This document shows, in pieces, positions 12,436 through 22,569 of a stretch of 64,000 nucleotides of DNA. A program made the position numbers and the translations under genes. Numbering within the stretch: the first letter of the stretch is position 1; each line of letters opens with the position of its first letter. The notes beneath the pieces are model-generated. The model searched no databases. It worked only from the letters and a program-made list of their open reading frames with translations, and was not told the origin of the DNA. Location: the NCBI GenBank assembly GCA_036936605.1, contig JAUPFV010000002.1:217979546-218043545 (forward strand), given 5' to 3'. Origin of the DNA: Limnanthes douglasii subsp. nivea (Eukaryota > Streptophyta > Magnoliopsida > Brassicales > Limnanthaceae).

Positions 12436-14907
12436 ATGGGCAAAGGAAAAGAGTAAGTTTTTACTCTTAAATGAACTTTCTTTCTATATTTGGTTTAGGT
12501 TAGGTTTTTTGATTTTGATGCTAGGTTTGTGGCTGATTTAATGTTATATGTTGTTTATAGTTGTCTAGTAATGCTAGGGTATGCTAGATTAGGTTGCTTG
12601 TGGCTGATTTAGGTAGGTTTTCGAGGTTTTGGGTTGTCTTCAACCTTTTTTTTTGCAGGTTTTCGTGTTCCCCCGCCGGTTGGACCTCGCTTCACCCGGC
12701 GGGGACCAAGAACAAACCTGGGAAAACCCCGCCGGGTGAAAAATAGTCACCCGGCGGGTGAAAACTAAAATATTAAATAGTTTAATTTTCACCCGCCGGG
12801 TGAAAATTCCTTACCCGGCAGGGGAGACCTGTTGCTACCCTCTTTCTGCATTTATTTTTTTGTATTTTTTATAAATTTTTCTAACTTCTTTCTCTAATGT
12901 TTTGCAGCCAACACGAAGCACCTCGCCTAACGAAGGAGAAGGCGGCCAAGGCGGCAAAAAAAGGTGAAGGCAGTAGCCGACGGGCGGTGGTCGCCGCTAC
13001 GCCGGAACATGGGGATCGGACAGAGCGTGTTCGCCCCCACCGCAAGGTGCGCGAGGAGCGCGAGGATCCGACCGAGCGATCTTTGCGGCATCGGAAATTC
13101 GATGCCACCAGGGATGCCCCCCGTCGACGATCTTCTCCTCCACGAGAGGTGCTCCCCATCCGCCGGCGTGCCCTAGTGGACAAGGAGGAGGAGGATACGG
13201 AGCAGGAGGAAGCGGAGGTCCCGTTGCCACCACCTCAAAGAGAGGTCCGTCTCGAAGGGCCTCCAACCGATGCGGAGGGATGGAAAAATCTTTTCCTATC
13301 CCAAAATAGTGTGCTTCTCTTCCCCGAGTATGCGCAGCACGAGGCGTATTACGCCTTCAAAAACGATGTAAGTTAATTAATTTATTATTTTTTTGTTTAC
13401 TTGAATTCATTTTTTAACATTGTAATTATTTTTGAATTTTTTTACAGGCGCGCTCGGGCATTACGGTGCAGTCGAAGTATGGTTTGCTTGGTCAGTGGGA
13501 CCTTAGCAAACACGTGGGGGTTAGGGCGTACCTGGAGGAGACCCCATTTTGGCCCTTGATGCGGCATTTACCGAGGTTCAACAACCACGTCCAGTTGGCG
13601 GAGGTCTTCGGTGAGAGGTGGCACCAGGAGACGAACACGTTCCAGTTCTCCTTTGGGGAGATGACGATGACACTGGACGACGTGTATGTCATTACGGGCC
13701 TCCCGGTTGAGGGGAGAATCATTGACCTCTTCCGGCCTGATCCGATAGAGGCGACGTATGCACGGTATGAGGAGCTGTTGGGAGTTTCGGCTGCTGATGT
13801 GCAGCAGGAAATGGAGGCTCATGATGGGAGCGGATTCGGCCTCCGATGGCTTAGGACCACATTCTCGGGGGAAGCGTACTTAGATTCGAACACCGCCTGC
13901 ACTCCGGAGATAAAGAAGGCATCAGCTCGGGCATATATCCTGTTCTTCCTCGGGTGTACGATCTTCACCAACACGAGCCAGAAGAACATCCAGTGCGATT
14001 TCCTTCTAGCCCTCGAGGATTTAGAGTTGGTTGGTGAGTACGCATGGGGGACTTGTGCGTTAGTGTGGTTGTACAAGAGTTTGGGAGGCATCTCGAAGCA
14101 CTCATTGAAGACCTTGGTCGGCTTCTCGGCCTTGTTCGAGTGTTGGGTCTATGACCATTTCCCCGTCTTCCGCGCGCCAGTGAACAGTGGTTATAGCCCG
14201 ACAGATCCGAAGATGCTTGTGTGGTTGCCGAAAAAGATCCCGGTATCATTAGCTCGGGGGAAGCCGTACTACCGTGAGATCCTTGCGGCGCAAGGAGAAA
14301 AGGATGTAAGTTCTCTTTTTTTACGTTTATTTAAATAAATCTACTTTATATAAAATGTTGGACGTTGAAATAATTTTATTTGTAGGTTATTTTCCGACCT
14401 TACGAGGATGTCCGTGAGGTATGGCCGGAGCAGGCAATAGGGTTGTACCGAAACCCTATTCGCCTAATGATGGTGAGCGAGGCATATCACCCCGACCGAG
14501 TGATGCGCCAGTTCGGTTGGATCCAAGAAAAGCCGCTCGACCCCCTCGTTGCTAGAACCGGTCTTGGTAGAGGAGACCATCTTCGGTATCCGGTTCAGGT
14601 TAGGCATTGGACACAGTGGAGGGAGCACCTATACGTGATCGATAGGTATTCGAGGCCTTTGGAAGGGAGTACTCACACCTCGTCCCCCCAGTACAAGGCG
14701 TACCTGAAGAAGTATGGGTGGTTTAATATCACACCTCGGGTTCTTACGGAGACGTCGGCGGTCGATGTGGTGAATACGATTAATCGTATTCGGACGTTAG
14801 ACGACTCGAATGACGAGATAGTGGCTTTTGGGAGGAAGGTTATGGAGCTTACCGCACCGTGGCTTCTTATTATTATGGTTGGATTTTTATTATGCTTGTT
14901 GTTCTAG
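12436..14907 (+). CDS. Plant mobile domain (PMD) protein of the MULE, four exons
   Basis: Predicted exons 12,436-12,452, 12,908-13,367, 13,448-14,305 and 14,386-14,907 join in frame into 618 aa with no internal stop. All three introns have GTAAGT donors and AG acceptors (TTTGCAG, TTTACAG, TTTGTAG). The start is ATG 12,436, followed by Gly-Lys-Gly-Lys. Residues 1-159 are a charged Arg/Lys/Glu-rich N-terminus; about 165-560 form the PMD, recognisable by FSFGEMTMTLDDVYVITGLP, LRWLRTTF, RAYILFFLGCTIF and EYAWGTCALVWLYKSL. The C-terminus ends in a hydrophobic stretch (LLIIMVGFLLCLLF). PMD proteins occur in plant transposons and as domesticated genes (MAIN, MAIL1); the biochemical role is unknown. 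Expression is unproven, but the reading frame looks intact. Confidence 0.87.
12670..12825. repeat. GC-rich CCGGCGG/CCGCCGG motif array 1 (PMD intron 1)
   Basis: About six copies of a core CCGCCGG or its complement CCGGCGG, usually framed as TCACCCGGCGGG or CCCGCCGGGTGA, in both orientations, lie within the first PMD intron. Neighbouring sequence is AT-rich. Many copies pair with their neighbours as short inverted repeats. Confidence 0.88.
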
Positions 14908-15164
14908 TTTTGAACATTACGTTACGTTCAACTTGTTGACATTTGGGTTAGTTTGTTACTTTAAAAACTTTGTTGTATTTTAGTTTGAAGTTATGAATAC
15001 ATTGTGTTTGTTTAATTATAGTTCGTTATTGCCGTTCACTTTACGTTATCTAATTCAATCAATATATTCATCCACGTTGTAGGCTTAAACAAACAAAAGA
15101 TCGTAAAGTTTCAACCATTACAAGTTAAAAAAAACTTGGTAGTTTTTTTTAAAAATCTAACCGT

Positions 15165-15593
15165 CCCCGCCGGTTCAACAATTTTCACCCGCCGGGTGAC
15201 TACTTCCCCGGCGGATGACAATTACTCCGCCGGCGGGGGTGAATATTCAACCGGCGGGTAGAGACACTTACCCCGCCGGTTGAGAGCGAGTGAAAATTCG
15301 TAAATTTCCACTCTCTCCCCCGCCGGTTGATAAATATTCAACCGCCGGGGAAGTAGTCACCCGGCGGGGATGGGGACCCATACCCATCCTCAACTAACAT
15401 TGAGGATGAGATACTTACCCCGCCGGGGTGAAAAATCAGCACCGCCAGGGACATTTCCTCCCCGGCGGGGATGTTGTCACCCGGCGGGGTGACAATTCCA
15501 CCCCGGCGGGGTAAGTATATTTTTTTAAAAAAATTTATAAGATTTATATGGATTGGTGAACCGGCTGTTGACTAGTCATGGACCGGCGGGGAC
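15165..15593. repeat. GC-rich CCGGCGG/CCGCCGG motif array 2 (upstream of the 123-aa ORF)
   Basis: About 15 copies of the same core at roughly 20-35 bp spacing and in alternating orientation, with linkers such as gtgaaaattc, gtgacaattcc and gatgttgtc. The array sits between the PMD stop and the TATA box of the 123-aa ORF. One copy is a fused CCGCCGGCGGGGG. Confidence 0.9.
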
Positions 15594-15648
15594 CTAATAC
15601 AATTATTGCCCCCGCCCAAAAATATTTCGCGCCATATGACTCTCCCAT

Positions 15649-15656
15649 TATAAATA
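15649..15656 (+). promoter_or_regulatory. Candidate TATA box (TATAAATA) for the 123-aa ORF
   Basis: TATAAATA lies 56 bp upstream of the ATG at 15,705, directly after motif array 2. A short upstream ORF begins at the intervening ATG (15,677-15,721) and overlaps the main start in another frame, which could reduce translation of the 123-aa ORF. Confidence 0.55.
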
Positions 15657-15704
15657 CACAAGTGTTAACGAGCAACATGGCATCCATCAAACACTTAGAA
15701 ACAA

Positions 15705-16076
15705 ATGGAGTTTACCGCTAATGAAGACTACTACATGCTTGTAGCAGTCAAGGATGCCCGGGCTGAGTTGGGTGAAGATAGGAGTGATGCATTTTTTGAA
15801 AGGGTTTTGTGTCATATGTATTACAACTACGGCTATTTAGAAACTGCAGGTGTTGTTGTGCGCAGCCGTGACGAAATCAAGGCACGTTACCTCTTTGTGC
15901 AGCCCCTCACGAAGTTGTTGTTCATGCCGCGAAGAATTAAAGAGGAGGCGGTAAAGGTCTGGGACATGACCGTCTGCGACTATATCACTAGGGATATGGT
16001 AGCATATGTGGAGGATATGGTTATGTCAAGGGAGGATGGCGACGATGTTTTAAACAGCTTGCGTTACGACTACTAA
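15705..16076 (+). CDS. Unrecognised 123-aa protein in the MULE
   Basis: An uninterrupted 123-codon frame starts MEFTANEDYYMLVAVKDARA and ends VLNSLRYDY. It is acidic and predicted mostly helical, with no signal peptide or membrane segment. The opening vaguely resembles the start of SANT/Myb-like adaptor proteins carried by other plant DNA transposons, but the aromatic spacing is not convincing and no family is claimed. It has its own TATA box, no intron, and base composition like the other MULE genes, and it ends about 580 bp before the convergent transposase gene. It may be an accessory transposon protein or captured host sequence. Confidence 0.6.
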   Translation: MEFTANEDYYMLVAVKDARAELGEDRSDAFFERVLCHMYYNYGYLETAGVVVRSRDEIKARYLFVQPLTKLLFMPRRIKEEAVKVWDMTVCDYITRDMVAYVEDMVMSREDGDDVLNSLRYDY

Positions 16077-16656
16077 TAGCGCAATGTGTCGTATTCGAAC
16101 GTGTTATTATAATTTATGTTGCCTAATGTTGTTGTAACATGTTATGTTTTTATTATATGTGTTATGTGTTATGTTGTTTATGTAATGCTAAGTTGTTTAT
16201 GTTATGTTTAGTTGTTATGTTTGAGTTGATATTCGAACTCGTTCCAGAGACACGTTATTTTAGGGTTTATCTTGTTGTGTGGGCAGGAAATTTATTTTAT
16301 AGATATTAAACTCCCGCCAAATACTTTGTCGTTCGAACGTACTCATCTCCCGAGGAAAGTAGTGACTCTGATGGATTCGGGATGAACTATCCGACCCCGT
16401 AAAACCGAACGTGCAATGCTAACCCGGAGTTAGCTTATCTATCATTTGGTTTTCGTTATGTGCTTATGTATTTCTAATTATGCAATGCTTTAAATTAAAG
16501 TGTAATGTTTTAATGCAATGTTTTCAATGTTGTAATGCAATCATCATATTAAGAATGGAAACGTGTTATTGTTTTCAACATAAAAAGCATCCAAACATAT
16601 AAACCATAAAAGTATAAAACCATCCAGGGTTTACATTCGTTACAATCGTCTAGTCA
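16077..16656. other. Convergent intergenic region of the MULE
   Basis: No ORF. T- and G-rich stretches with repeated tgttatgtt phrases (16,100-16,230) lie between the stop codons of the rightward 123-aa ORF and the leftward transposase, where both transcripts would terminate. Confidence 0.5.
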
Positions 16657-19495
16657 TCAAGCAAAAGGGGATAAATTGGTTACTTCAGGGTAATTATTTT
16701 TAAGCTCTTCGTATTTCTTGCAACGAGATGCAATCGGCAATGCCCAACCTTCAGCTTCTGGTGAACGCAACTTTAGGCAACAAGGATGTATCCTAGCACA
16801 TGGGGCCTCCGCCTTAATCCCAAGCTACAAAACGAAAACACGATAAAATAAATTTCTTGAAATTAAAATTACCATTGACGTACCCCTTGTATGAATACTT
16901 ACGTTTACGAAATGGTTGGTGTTGACCCAACCCAATCCGATTTCCAACTGGTTTGGCATCGGAGGAGGTGCACCTCTTAGCGGAAGAAAAGTGAAGCCGA
17001 CATCCATATTTCGGAATACCCCAACAAAATGGAGTATGCAGTTAAACGCAGATGCGATTGCCACTCCCATCTCGGGCATGGACATCCAATGGTCCTTAGT
17101 TCCCACATCGCTTGAACATTTCACACGCTCCGCAACATCAATCAAATCCTCCATGCTAGTAAAAATCTTTACGTAGACCGATGCGTAATCCATAAGCTCG
17201 TTGTAAAGGGCATCCCTTATCAACCTCCACCCATCTTGTTGCCCGTTCAAGGCGTACGCTATCGAGCGGTACCCGCAATGCCCATCGGATTTAACATCGG
17301 TAATGGACTCTACGAAAGGCGTAAAATAGCTCGGGAATTGGTTCATGTATCCTTTGGGGTCCACAAAACTTGCCTTCACCGGCATCGTAGAGCTTGACCT
17401 ACAACCCACCGTTCCACTACTAAGCGTTGTACCACTTGCTTGCGTTCGAATAGCGCTACCTTTCGTACGAGCGGGGGTGGTCGACGAACCACGTTTAGGC
17501 TCCTTTTTTTCCCTTTCCTCGAGGTTTCGGTTGGAAGTTTGAAGTCTCCAAGCAAGGATGGCGTACTATCATTTTCTTCCTTAAGTACATGTTCGTGCCA
17601 ACTTTTGTCGCGTTTAGTGGATTTATCATCGGCGGCAATAGATAACTTACGTTTGTTAGGTGGACGACCGCGCGCTTTTTGCTTAACCAACGGCTCCAAA
17701 ATGTTAGTTGTTTCGGGATGGACGACGGCAAACCATTGTTTATAAATGTGCTCTATCCGTGCTTCGTCATTGGACGCCATGACATCGGATACTAGCTTGT
17801 CAAGTTTTGCTTTAAGTTGCTCATTCGTCGAGAGGTTGGTACGAACTAGGATGTCTAACCTCTTCCAATGTTCGTGAAACAACTCAAGCGGCACGTCTAT
17901 CCCTTTCGCAACAAACTCATAGATTTCGTGGGTGCAAGGCATGCCGTGCGTAGTTCGTATGGCACAACCGCAAGGCATATCCGGTGCGATTGTCATGTTC
18001 CGGGCACATTCGACTTCGTCGGCCAAAATTCCCATTGCATGGTGGGAGATGTTGTTTTTTACTTGACCGTACACAATGTTTGTGAATTTATGTAGGGCCA
18101 ACAACCGGCTCTTTTCGAAGGAAGCCTTGATGTCCCCGTGTTGCAATTCAATCAAAGTATGCAACTTCAACCAAAAAGATTCAAAGTTACCTTTGCTCGT
18201 ACCGATGAAACGCTTGAGACTCGAATGAGCGCTCTCCACGCGGTTTGTGGTTTGGTTACCAAAATGCATCCACTTGTTAGTTCTCCACGTGACAAACTTT
18301 TCACCGTACGGCCCCACCCAACTTTCGGTATACTCAATCGCTTTCGGATAGTCTTTGAAATCGCGGTGCAATTCCGACCGGTAGTTCTCGTACGCTAACT
18401 CCGTTTCCGCCAACATCATTCCGTTCCACACTTTCAAAAAGGCATCGGACACTACCTTCTCCTTTATGATCGTTTTTGTTTTTCCTAGGACGTTCATGTT
18501 GATGTGCCATCGACACAACATGTGCGTCGCATTGGGGAACACTTCCTCCACCGCATTCACAAGCGCCAAATCTCTATCCGTCAAAACAATGGATGGTAAT
18601 TCGATGGAGTGAGTTACCATCAACGAATGTAAGCATCCTAACACCCACTTGTAGGCCTCGATTTTTTCACTCGACGTAAAAGCAAATCCAATGTAGAATG
18701 TTTTCCCCGTACAAGTCGCACCCACGACCTCGTACAACGGCATCCCGTATTTGATCACCTTGTCCGTGTTATCCATTATAATGACGTTCGGAAATGTCCG
18801 TAACAAATCCAAACTAACCGGGTGCGCAAAAAAAAAAGCTCGCCTATGATATCGCTTCCGTCTTCGGACTTTCTATGGAATTCGTAGTAGTTTAGTCGCT
18901 TTAGTTCACCCAACAAGTATTGGAATTGCGACCAACCACCTTTCTCGAGCTTCCGGTGTTTTAGTATTGCGTTGTACACGGTGCGGATTGTAGAAGAATT
19001 CTTAGGGTTCAATTTCTTCACTCCACCAAGAATATCACAAGGACGGGATCCCATTTTATTCGAACTAACCACAAAATCCATCTTTTTTTTTTGAAACCGT
19101 CCCACGTAGGAATGACCTTCTTTGTAGGATGCAGTATCGTGATTGTGAACGCCGCACACAACCTCTATTCCCCACAAATCATCACCCATCTTCTTTCCTT
19201 TAAGGGCGAACGGGCATCCGCATTTTTTCGTTCCGGTAGACTTCCTCTTTAGATCCTTGGGGTCTACGAGTTTTGTGTAAACACCGGATCTTTTGCACAC
19301 AAACTCTACTCTCGGAGTTTTGCGATCGTGTCTATCGCATCGGCGTAAAATAATCACAAACCCGTTATCCGATGCGGTTTCCTTAACCCATTCAATAAGG
19401 TCTGCCCGGGAGTAGTACTGTCCTTTGGTGTTGAACAGCTCGCTATAATCGACGGAGCAAGGCACCGGTATTTCCTCCTCCTCCCCCTTCGCCAT
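16657..19495 (-). CDS. MULE transposase with FAR1-type zinc finger, DDE core, SWIM finger and C-terminal OTU domain
   Basis: Start ATG is 19,495 (MAKGEEEEIPVP). In order: a FAR1/WRKY-GCM1-like zinc finger (about residues 25-120; Cys67, Cys92/94, HNH near 117-119); a MULE core with catalytic Asp in VIIMDNTDK, Asp in VLTDRDLALVNAVEEVFPNA and Glu in TTNRVESAHSSLK; a SWIM finger (CGCAIRTTHGMPCTH); then an OTU domain with Asp and Cys in SDGHCGYR and His in NTNHFVNV. A 78-bp intron (16,902-16,825, GTAAGT...TTGTAG) precedes a 55-codon last exon ending at TGA 16,657-16,659. Two frame breaks occur, at the A10 run 18,828-18,837 and the T7 run 17,504-17,510; each is one base short of an open frame. With the frame kept the protein is about 920 aa. 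The DDE core cuts and joins element ends; the role of OTU here is unknown. Confidence 0.87.
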
Positions 19496-19604
19496 GCACG
19501 AACTAGTCAAATAATCCTTTGACTCATCACCCTATGCGTGTTAAAAAAGAAGCATCAAATACGAGCGTGGATAAAAAAAGCCAAAACCCAACGGACGAAC
19601 AAAA

Positions 19605-20065
19605 CCCCACCGCCGGTTTGTAAAGGTCTCACCCGCCGGGGACATTGTCAACCGGCGGTTGAAAATTCCCCCACCGGCGGGGATGTAGTCAACCGGCGGT
19701 TGACAATTCCCCACCCGCCGGGGGTCAGGTTCTACATCAAACTCCATTGGAGTTTGGAGACAGCTCCAGACCCCGCCGGTTGAGGTTGTCAGCCCCGGCG
19801 GTATAGGTAGCCAACCCCGCCGGTTGAAGTTTCCAAACCCGGCGGGGATAATCCTTCACTTTAACATTGGATTAAGTCCAAATTATAACGAGTTGCCCCG
19901 CCGGTGTGCAAGGCTACAACCCCGCCGGGTATGGCTGTCTCACCCGGCGGGTGGACATGGCGTTCCCCGGCGGTTGGGGACGGCCTCACCCGGCGGGGAA
20001 CCTTCATCTTCTACAAATGAGAGTTCTTTATCCCCGGCGGGTTGGAGGGTCAAAACCGGCGGGGG
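19605..20065. repeat. GC-rich CCGGCGG/CCGCCGG motif array 3 (upstream of the transposase)
   Basis: About 17 copies of the motif in both orientations occupy the presumed promoter region of the leftward transposase gene, starting about 110 bp from its ATG. Flanks follow the same rule as in arrays 1 and 2 (TCAACCGGCGGTTGA, CACCCGGCGGG). Phase and spacing vary, so the array is not a simple tandem repeat. Confidence 0.9.
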
Positions 20066-20260
20066 AGGTCGGGTTCTAACTTTCTAAATGTGGAAGGTCT
20101 ACCAAAATAGAAACTTTTACAAAAAAATTGGTTAGAAAACTACCATATTTGGAGTCCCATGCTCCTCAGCAAGCTTCTCAAATCCAGAGTCCATCCTTCG
20201 ATTATTCCGAATTTATAAAAAAAAGTGATGATTTTTTTGAGCTTCAAGTGTTTATTTGTG

Positions 20261-20370
20261 AGTTTTTGAAGTTTTTGAAATTTTAGGAGTTTTTGAATTT
20301 TTTGGAGTTTTTGAAGTTTTTGAAATTTTAGGAGTTTTTGAATTTTTTGGAGTTTTTGAAATTTTTGTTA
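20261..20370. repeat. 45-bp tandem repeat near the right MULE end
   Basis: A 45-bp unit built of agtttttgaa and gaattttttgg phrases starts at 20,261, 20,306 and 20,351 (the last partial). Strand-asymmetric T/G-rich composition. Confidence 0.85.
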
Positions 20371-20523
20371 AAGCTAGAGTATAAGAGGGTTGTTTGGAGG
20401 AGAAATTTTGTGTTCTTCAAGAATTGGCTAACCATACCCACATTCCACTACAAGACAAAAATAAAGATTCTTGGTCAAAGGGCAAAATAGTCTTTCACTA
20501 TTGAATTAAAAAGATTCTCTAAA

Positions 20524-20569
20524 TTTTGGGAATGCTTAACATTTTTTGGGCCCTAATTTAGCCTAACCC
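20524..20569 (-). repeat. MULE right terminal inverted repeat
   Basis: Read inward from 20,569 it begins GGGTTAGGCTAAATTAGGGC and reaches GTTAAGCATTCCC, matching the left end with a short gap. An 11-base TTGGCTAACCA occurs near both ends (12,188-12,198 and 20,424-20,434) in direct orientation. Confidence 0.85.
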
Positions 20570-20578
20570 TATACATAA
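20570..20578. repeat. Target-site duplication of the MULE, right copy (TATACATAA)
   Basis: Exact match to 12,155-12,163, immediately outside the right terminal inverted repeat. Confidence 0.93.
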
Positions 20579-22569
20579 ACCCTAACCGATTGGACATAAA
20601 CCATTGGTATTAACTTAGTACTGCAGGGACTGGCATAGGTATTGAAATTCGGTCATACGTATTTAAGCCATAATTGACTACATAAGCTAGACTCGGGTGT
20701 ATATAAACCGCAGGTACTAGGTTGTGTACTTCCACGACTGGCATATGTATAGTCGGTTTTGGCTAACGTACTGACCATAGTTTTTTGCTATACCCGACAA
20801 AAAACCATATGTTCATGCAGAACTTAAAATGATTAGTTTTGAAGTTTTATTTTAGATATGGATGGAATAAAATCATCAATCTCAATCATTTTATCTTCTA
20901 ATTTTTTTAAAAATAGTAGTATTTGTTTAGAAAATTGATTTGATTTAAAAGTTCATATCCTTGTTATTATTATGAACTTTTAATTTAAAAAATGTTATAT
21001 TGGTTAGGATATAGATTATTATTACTTTTTACTTTTGAAGTAAGATAAAAAAAAATGTGCGTGGTTTTAGTTCAATATGATAAAAGACTGATAAATTAGA
21101 TGAAAAGTTCATATCCTTTGTTATTATTATGAACTTTTAATTTAAAAAATGTTATATTGGTTAGGATATAGATTATTATTACTTTTTACTTTTGAAGTAA
21201 GATAAAAAAAAATTGTGCGTGGTTTTAGTTCAATATGATAAAAGACTGATAAATTAGATGAAGTTGAAATTTTTAAATGAATTTTTTAAATTAAAAATAA
21301 TCTAATTTGGAGAGATAACAATTTATTGGTCACGTATATAAATAGATCGCTATTTTCAATCATAAATTATAGCTTTTAGTTTACCGATGGTTAGTTATTA
21401 ATTTTTCAGCCCATCAACTAAAAATCTCATTTTTATTATATGAAACGGTATCTAAAAAGATAAAAAATATTAATATGTTTGGACAATATACGAGTTTGTA
21501 TAAGTTATTATATAAAATTAATTATTAAACATAGTTTCAAACGTTTTGAAACAAAATAAAATATCTTTTCATTTTGTTTAGAGCCAGATTTTTTTTCAAT
21601 ATTAAAAACTTATTAAATAATCGACCACTAAAATTTATATTTAAGTTAATTTATTTTGGATCTTATCATTTTCTTTGATTTATAACTTTCAACCACGTGG
21701 TCGTCTTGTTTTTTTATAAAAAAAAATGACAAATAAAATTTGTGTTTATTTTTATATATGTTGTTATATAGATTACTTTTGTTTGGTGTCAAAAATGAGT
21801 TTTATACTCAACATAGAGGAACTTCGGTCATCAAATAAGACGAAATATGGAAAACATATACCATTGTTCGTTCATATTTCTTCGCTAAAGGAATGACAGT
21901 GAAGATAATGAAATTCAGAGAGCTTGGAAAATTCTCTTTCATTAATTTATTTTTTTGAGCGTGTAAATCTAAAAAAAATAGATGAAATAAAAAACCTCAT
22001 TCAAACAACCAAGTGTAAACTTATGACCTTTTAAACTTTTCAACATATATTTGTGTTTTATGACACACACATATATCATGTCATGTTTTGTAATTTAAAA
22101 TTGCACACTTTAAGTATATCATCTTTTACAACTTAATTATACACGTTCTGCAATTTAGTTATAGTATGTGCTGAAAGAGTGACTATAACTCTGCACTCGA
22201 TTGTCCAAAGGAGGTTGTTTTTGTAATTCAATCTATTTTTAGAACTACCGACTTGCATATGAGTTGAAATCCTAGTATAATAAGTTGTAAACTATGGTAT
22301 ACTTAAGTTGAAAAAAACGATGTATATAAGTTACAAATACAGTATAATACCATATTTTCCAACTTAATTATATCATATTTTAAAATTTATCACACCATGT
22401 ATTACCGAAGGAAAAATCATAAATCTAACATGTAGCAGGCTGCTAGATTTATTTGGATGTTTTTCCAAATTTAACAGACTTTTAATTTTCTTTAATTTGA
22501 TTCACATTGCCTCATATTGCTTATAGATATATGAAACTTGTATAAGACGATAAAAGTCATAGTAGAATA
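20579..22569. other. AT-rich intergenic sequence
   Basis: No coding region was recognised on either strand. It includes a 156-bp tandem duplication (listed separately) and otherwise unremarkable AT-rich DNA. Confidence 0.6.
20947..21260. repeat. Tandem duplication of a 156-bp unit
   Basis: The segment starting aaaagttcatatcc at 20,947 recurs at 21,103 almost base for base, ending ataaattagatg. The copies differ mainly by single-base indels in homopolymers, so the duplication is recent. Confidence 0.92.

Larger units (their letters stand above)
12164..20569. mobile_element. Complete Mutator-like element (MULE) with PMD gene and OTU-bearing transposase
   Basis: An 8,406-bp element bounded by imperfect inverted ends (GGGTATGGCTAAATTGGGGC at left; GGGTTAGGCTAAATTAGGGC read inward from the right) and a perfect 9-bp target duplication. 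It holds a rightward PMD gene (12,436-14,907), a rightward 123-aa ORF (15,705-16,076) and a leftward transposase gene (16,657-19,495). Promoters therefore lie near the element ends and the outer genes converge, as in MuDR. Three GC-rich motif arrays punctuate the element. Exons are far richer in GC than the flanks. The identical duplications and nearly intact genes suggest a fairly recent insertion. Confidence 0.93.

Noticed and set aside
12881..13266. Overlapping antisense and alternative-frame ORFs over PMD exon 2
   Set aside because: GC-rich exon gives open frames in several directions; only the frame that splices in phase with the other exons is supported.
13492..14249. Minus-strand ORFs opposite PMD exon 3
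   Set aside because: Shadows of a well-supported coding exon.
12660..20070. CRISPR-like reading of the CCGGCGG arrays
   Set aside because: Motif is too short, alternates in orientation, has irregular spacing and lies in a plant transposon.
19538..20087. ORFs across motif array 3
   Set aside because: They run through the GC motifs on both strands and have Pro/Gly/Arg-rich translation typical of repeat DNA.
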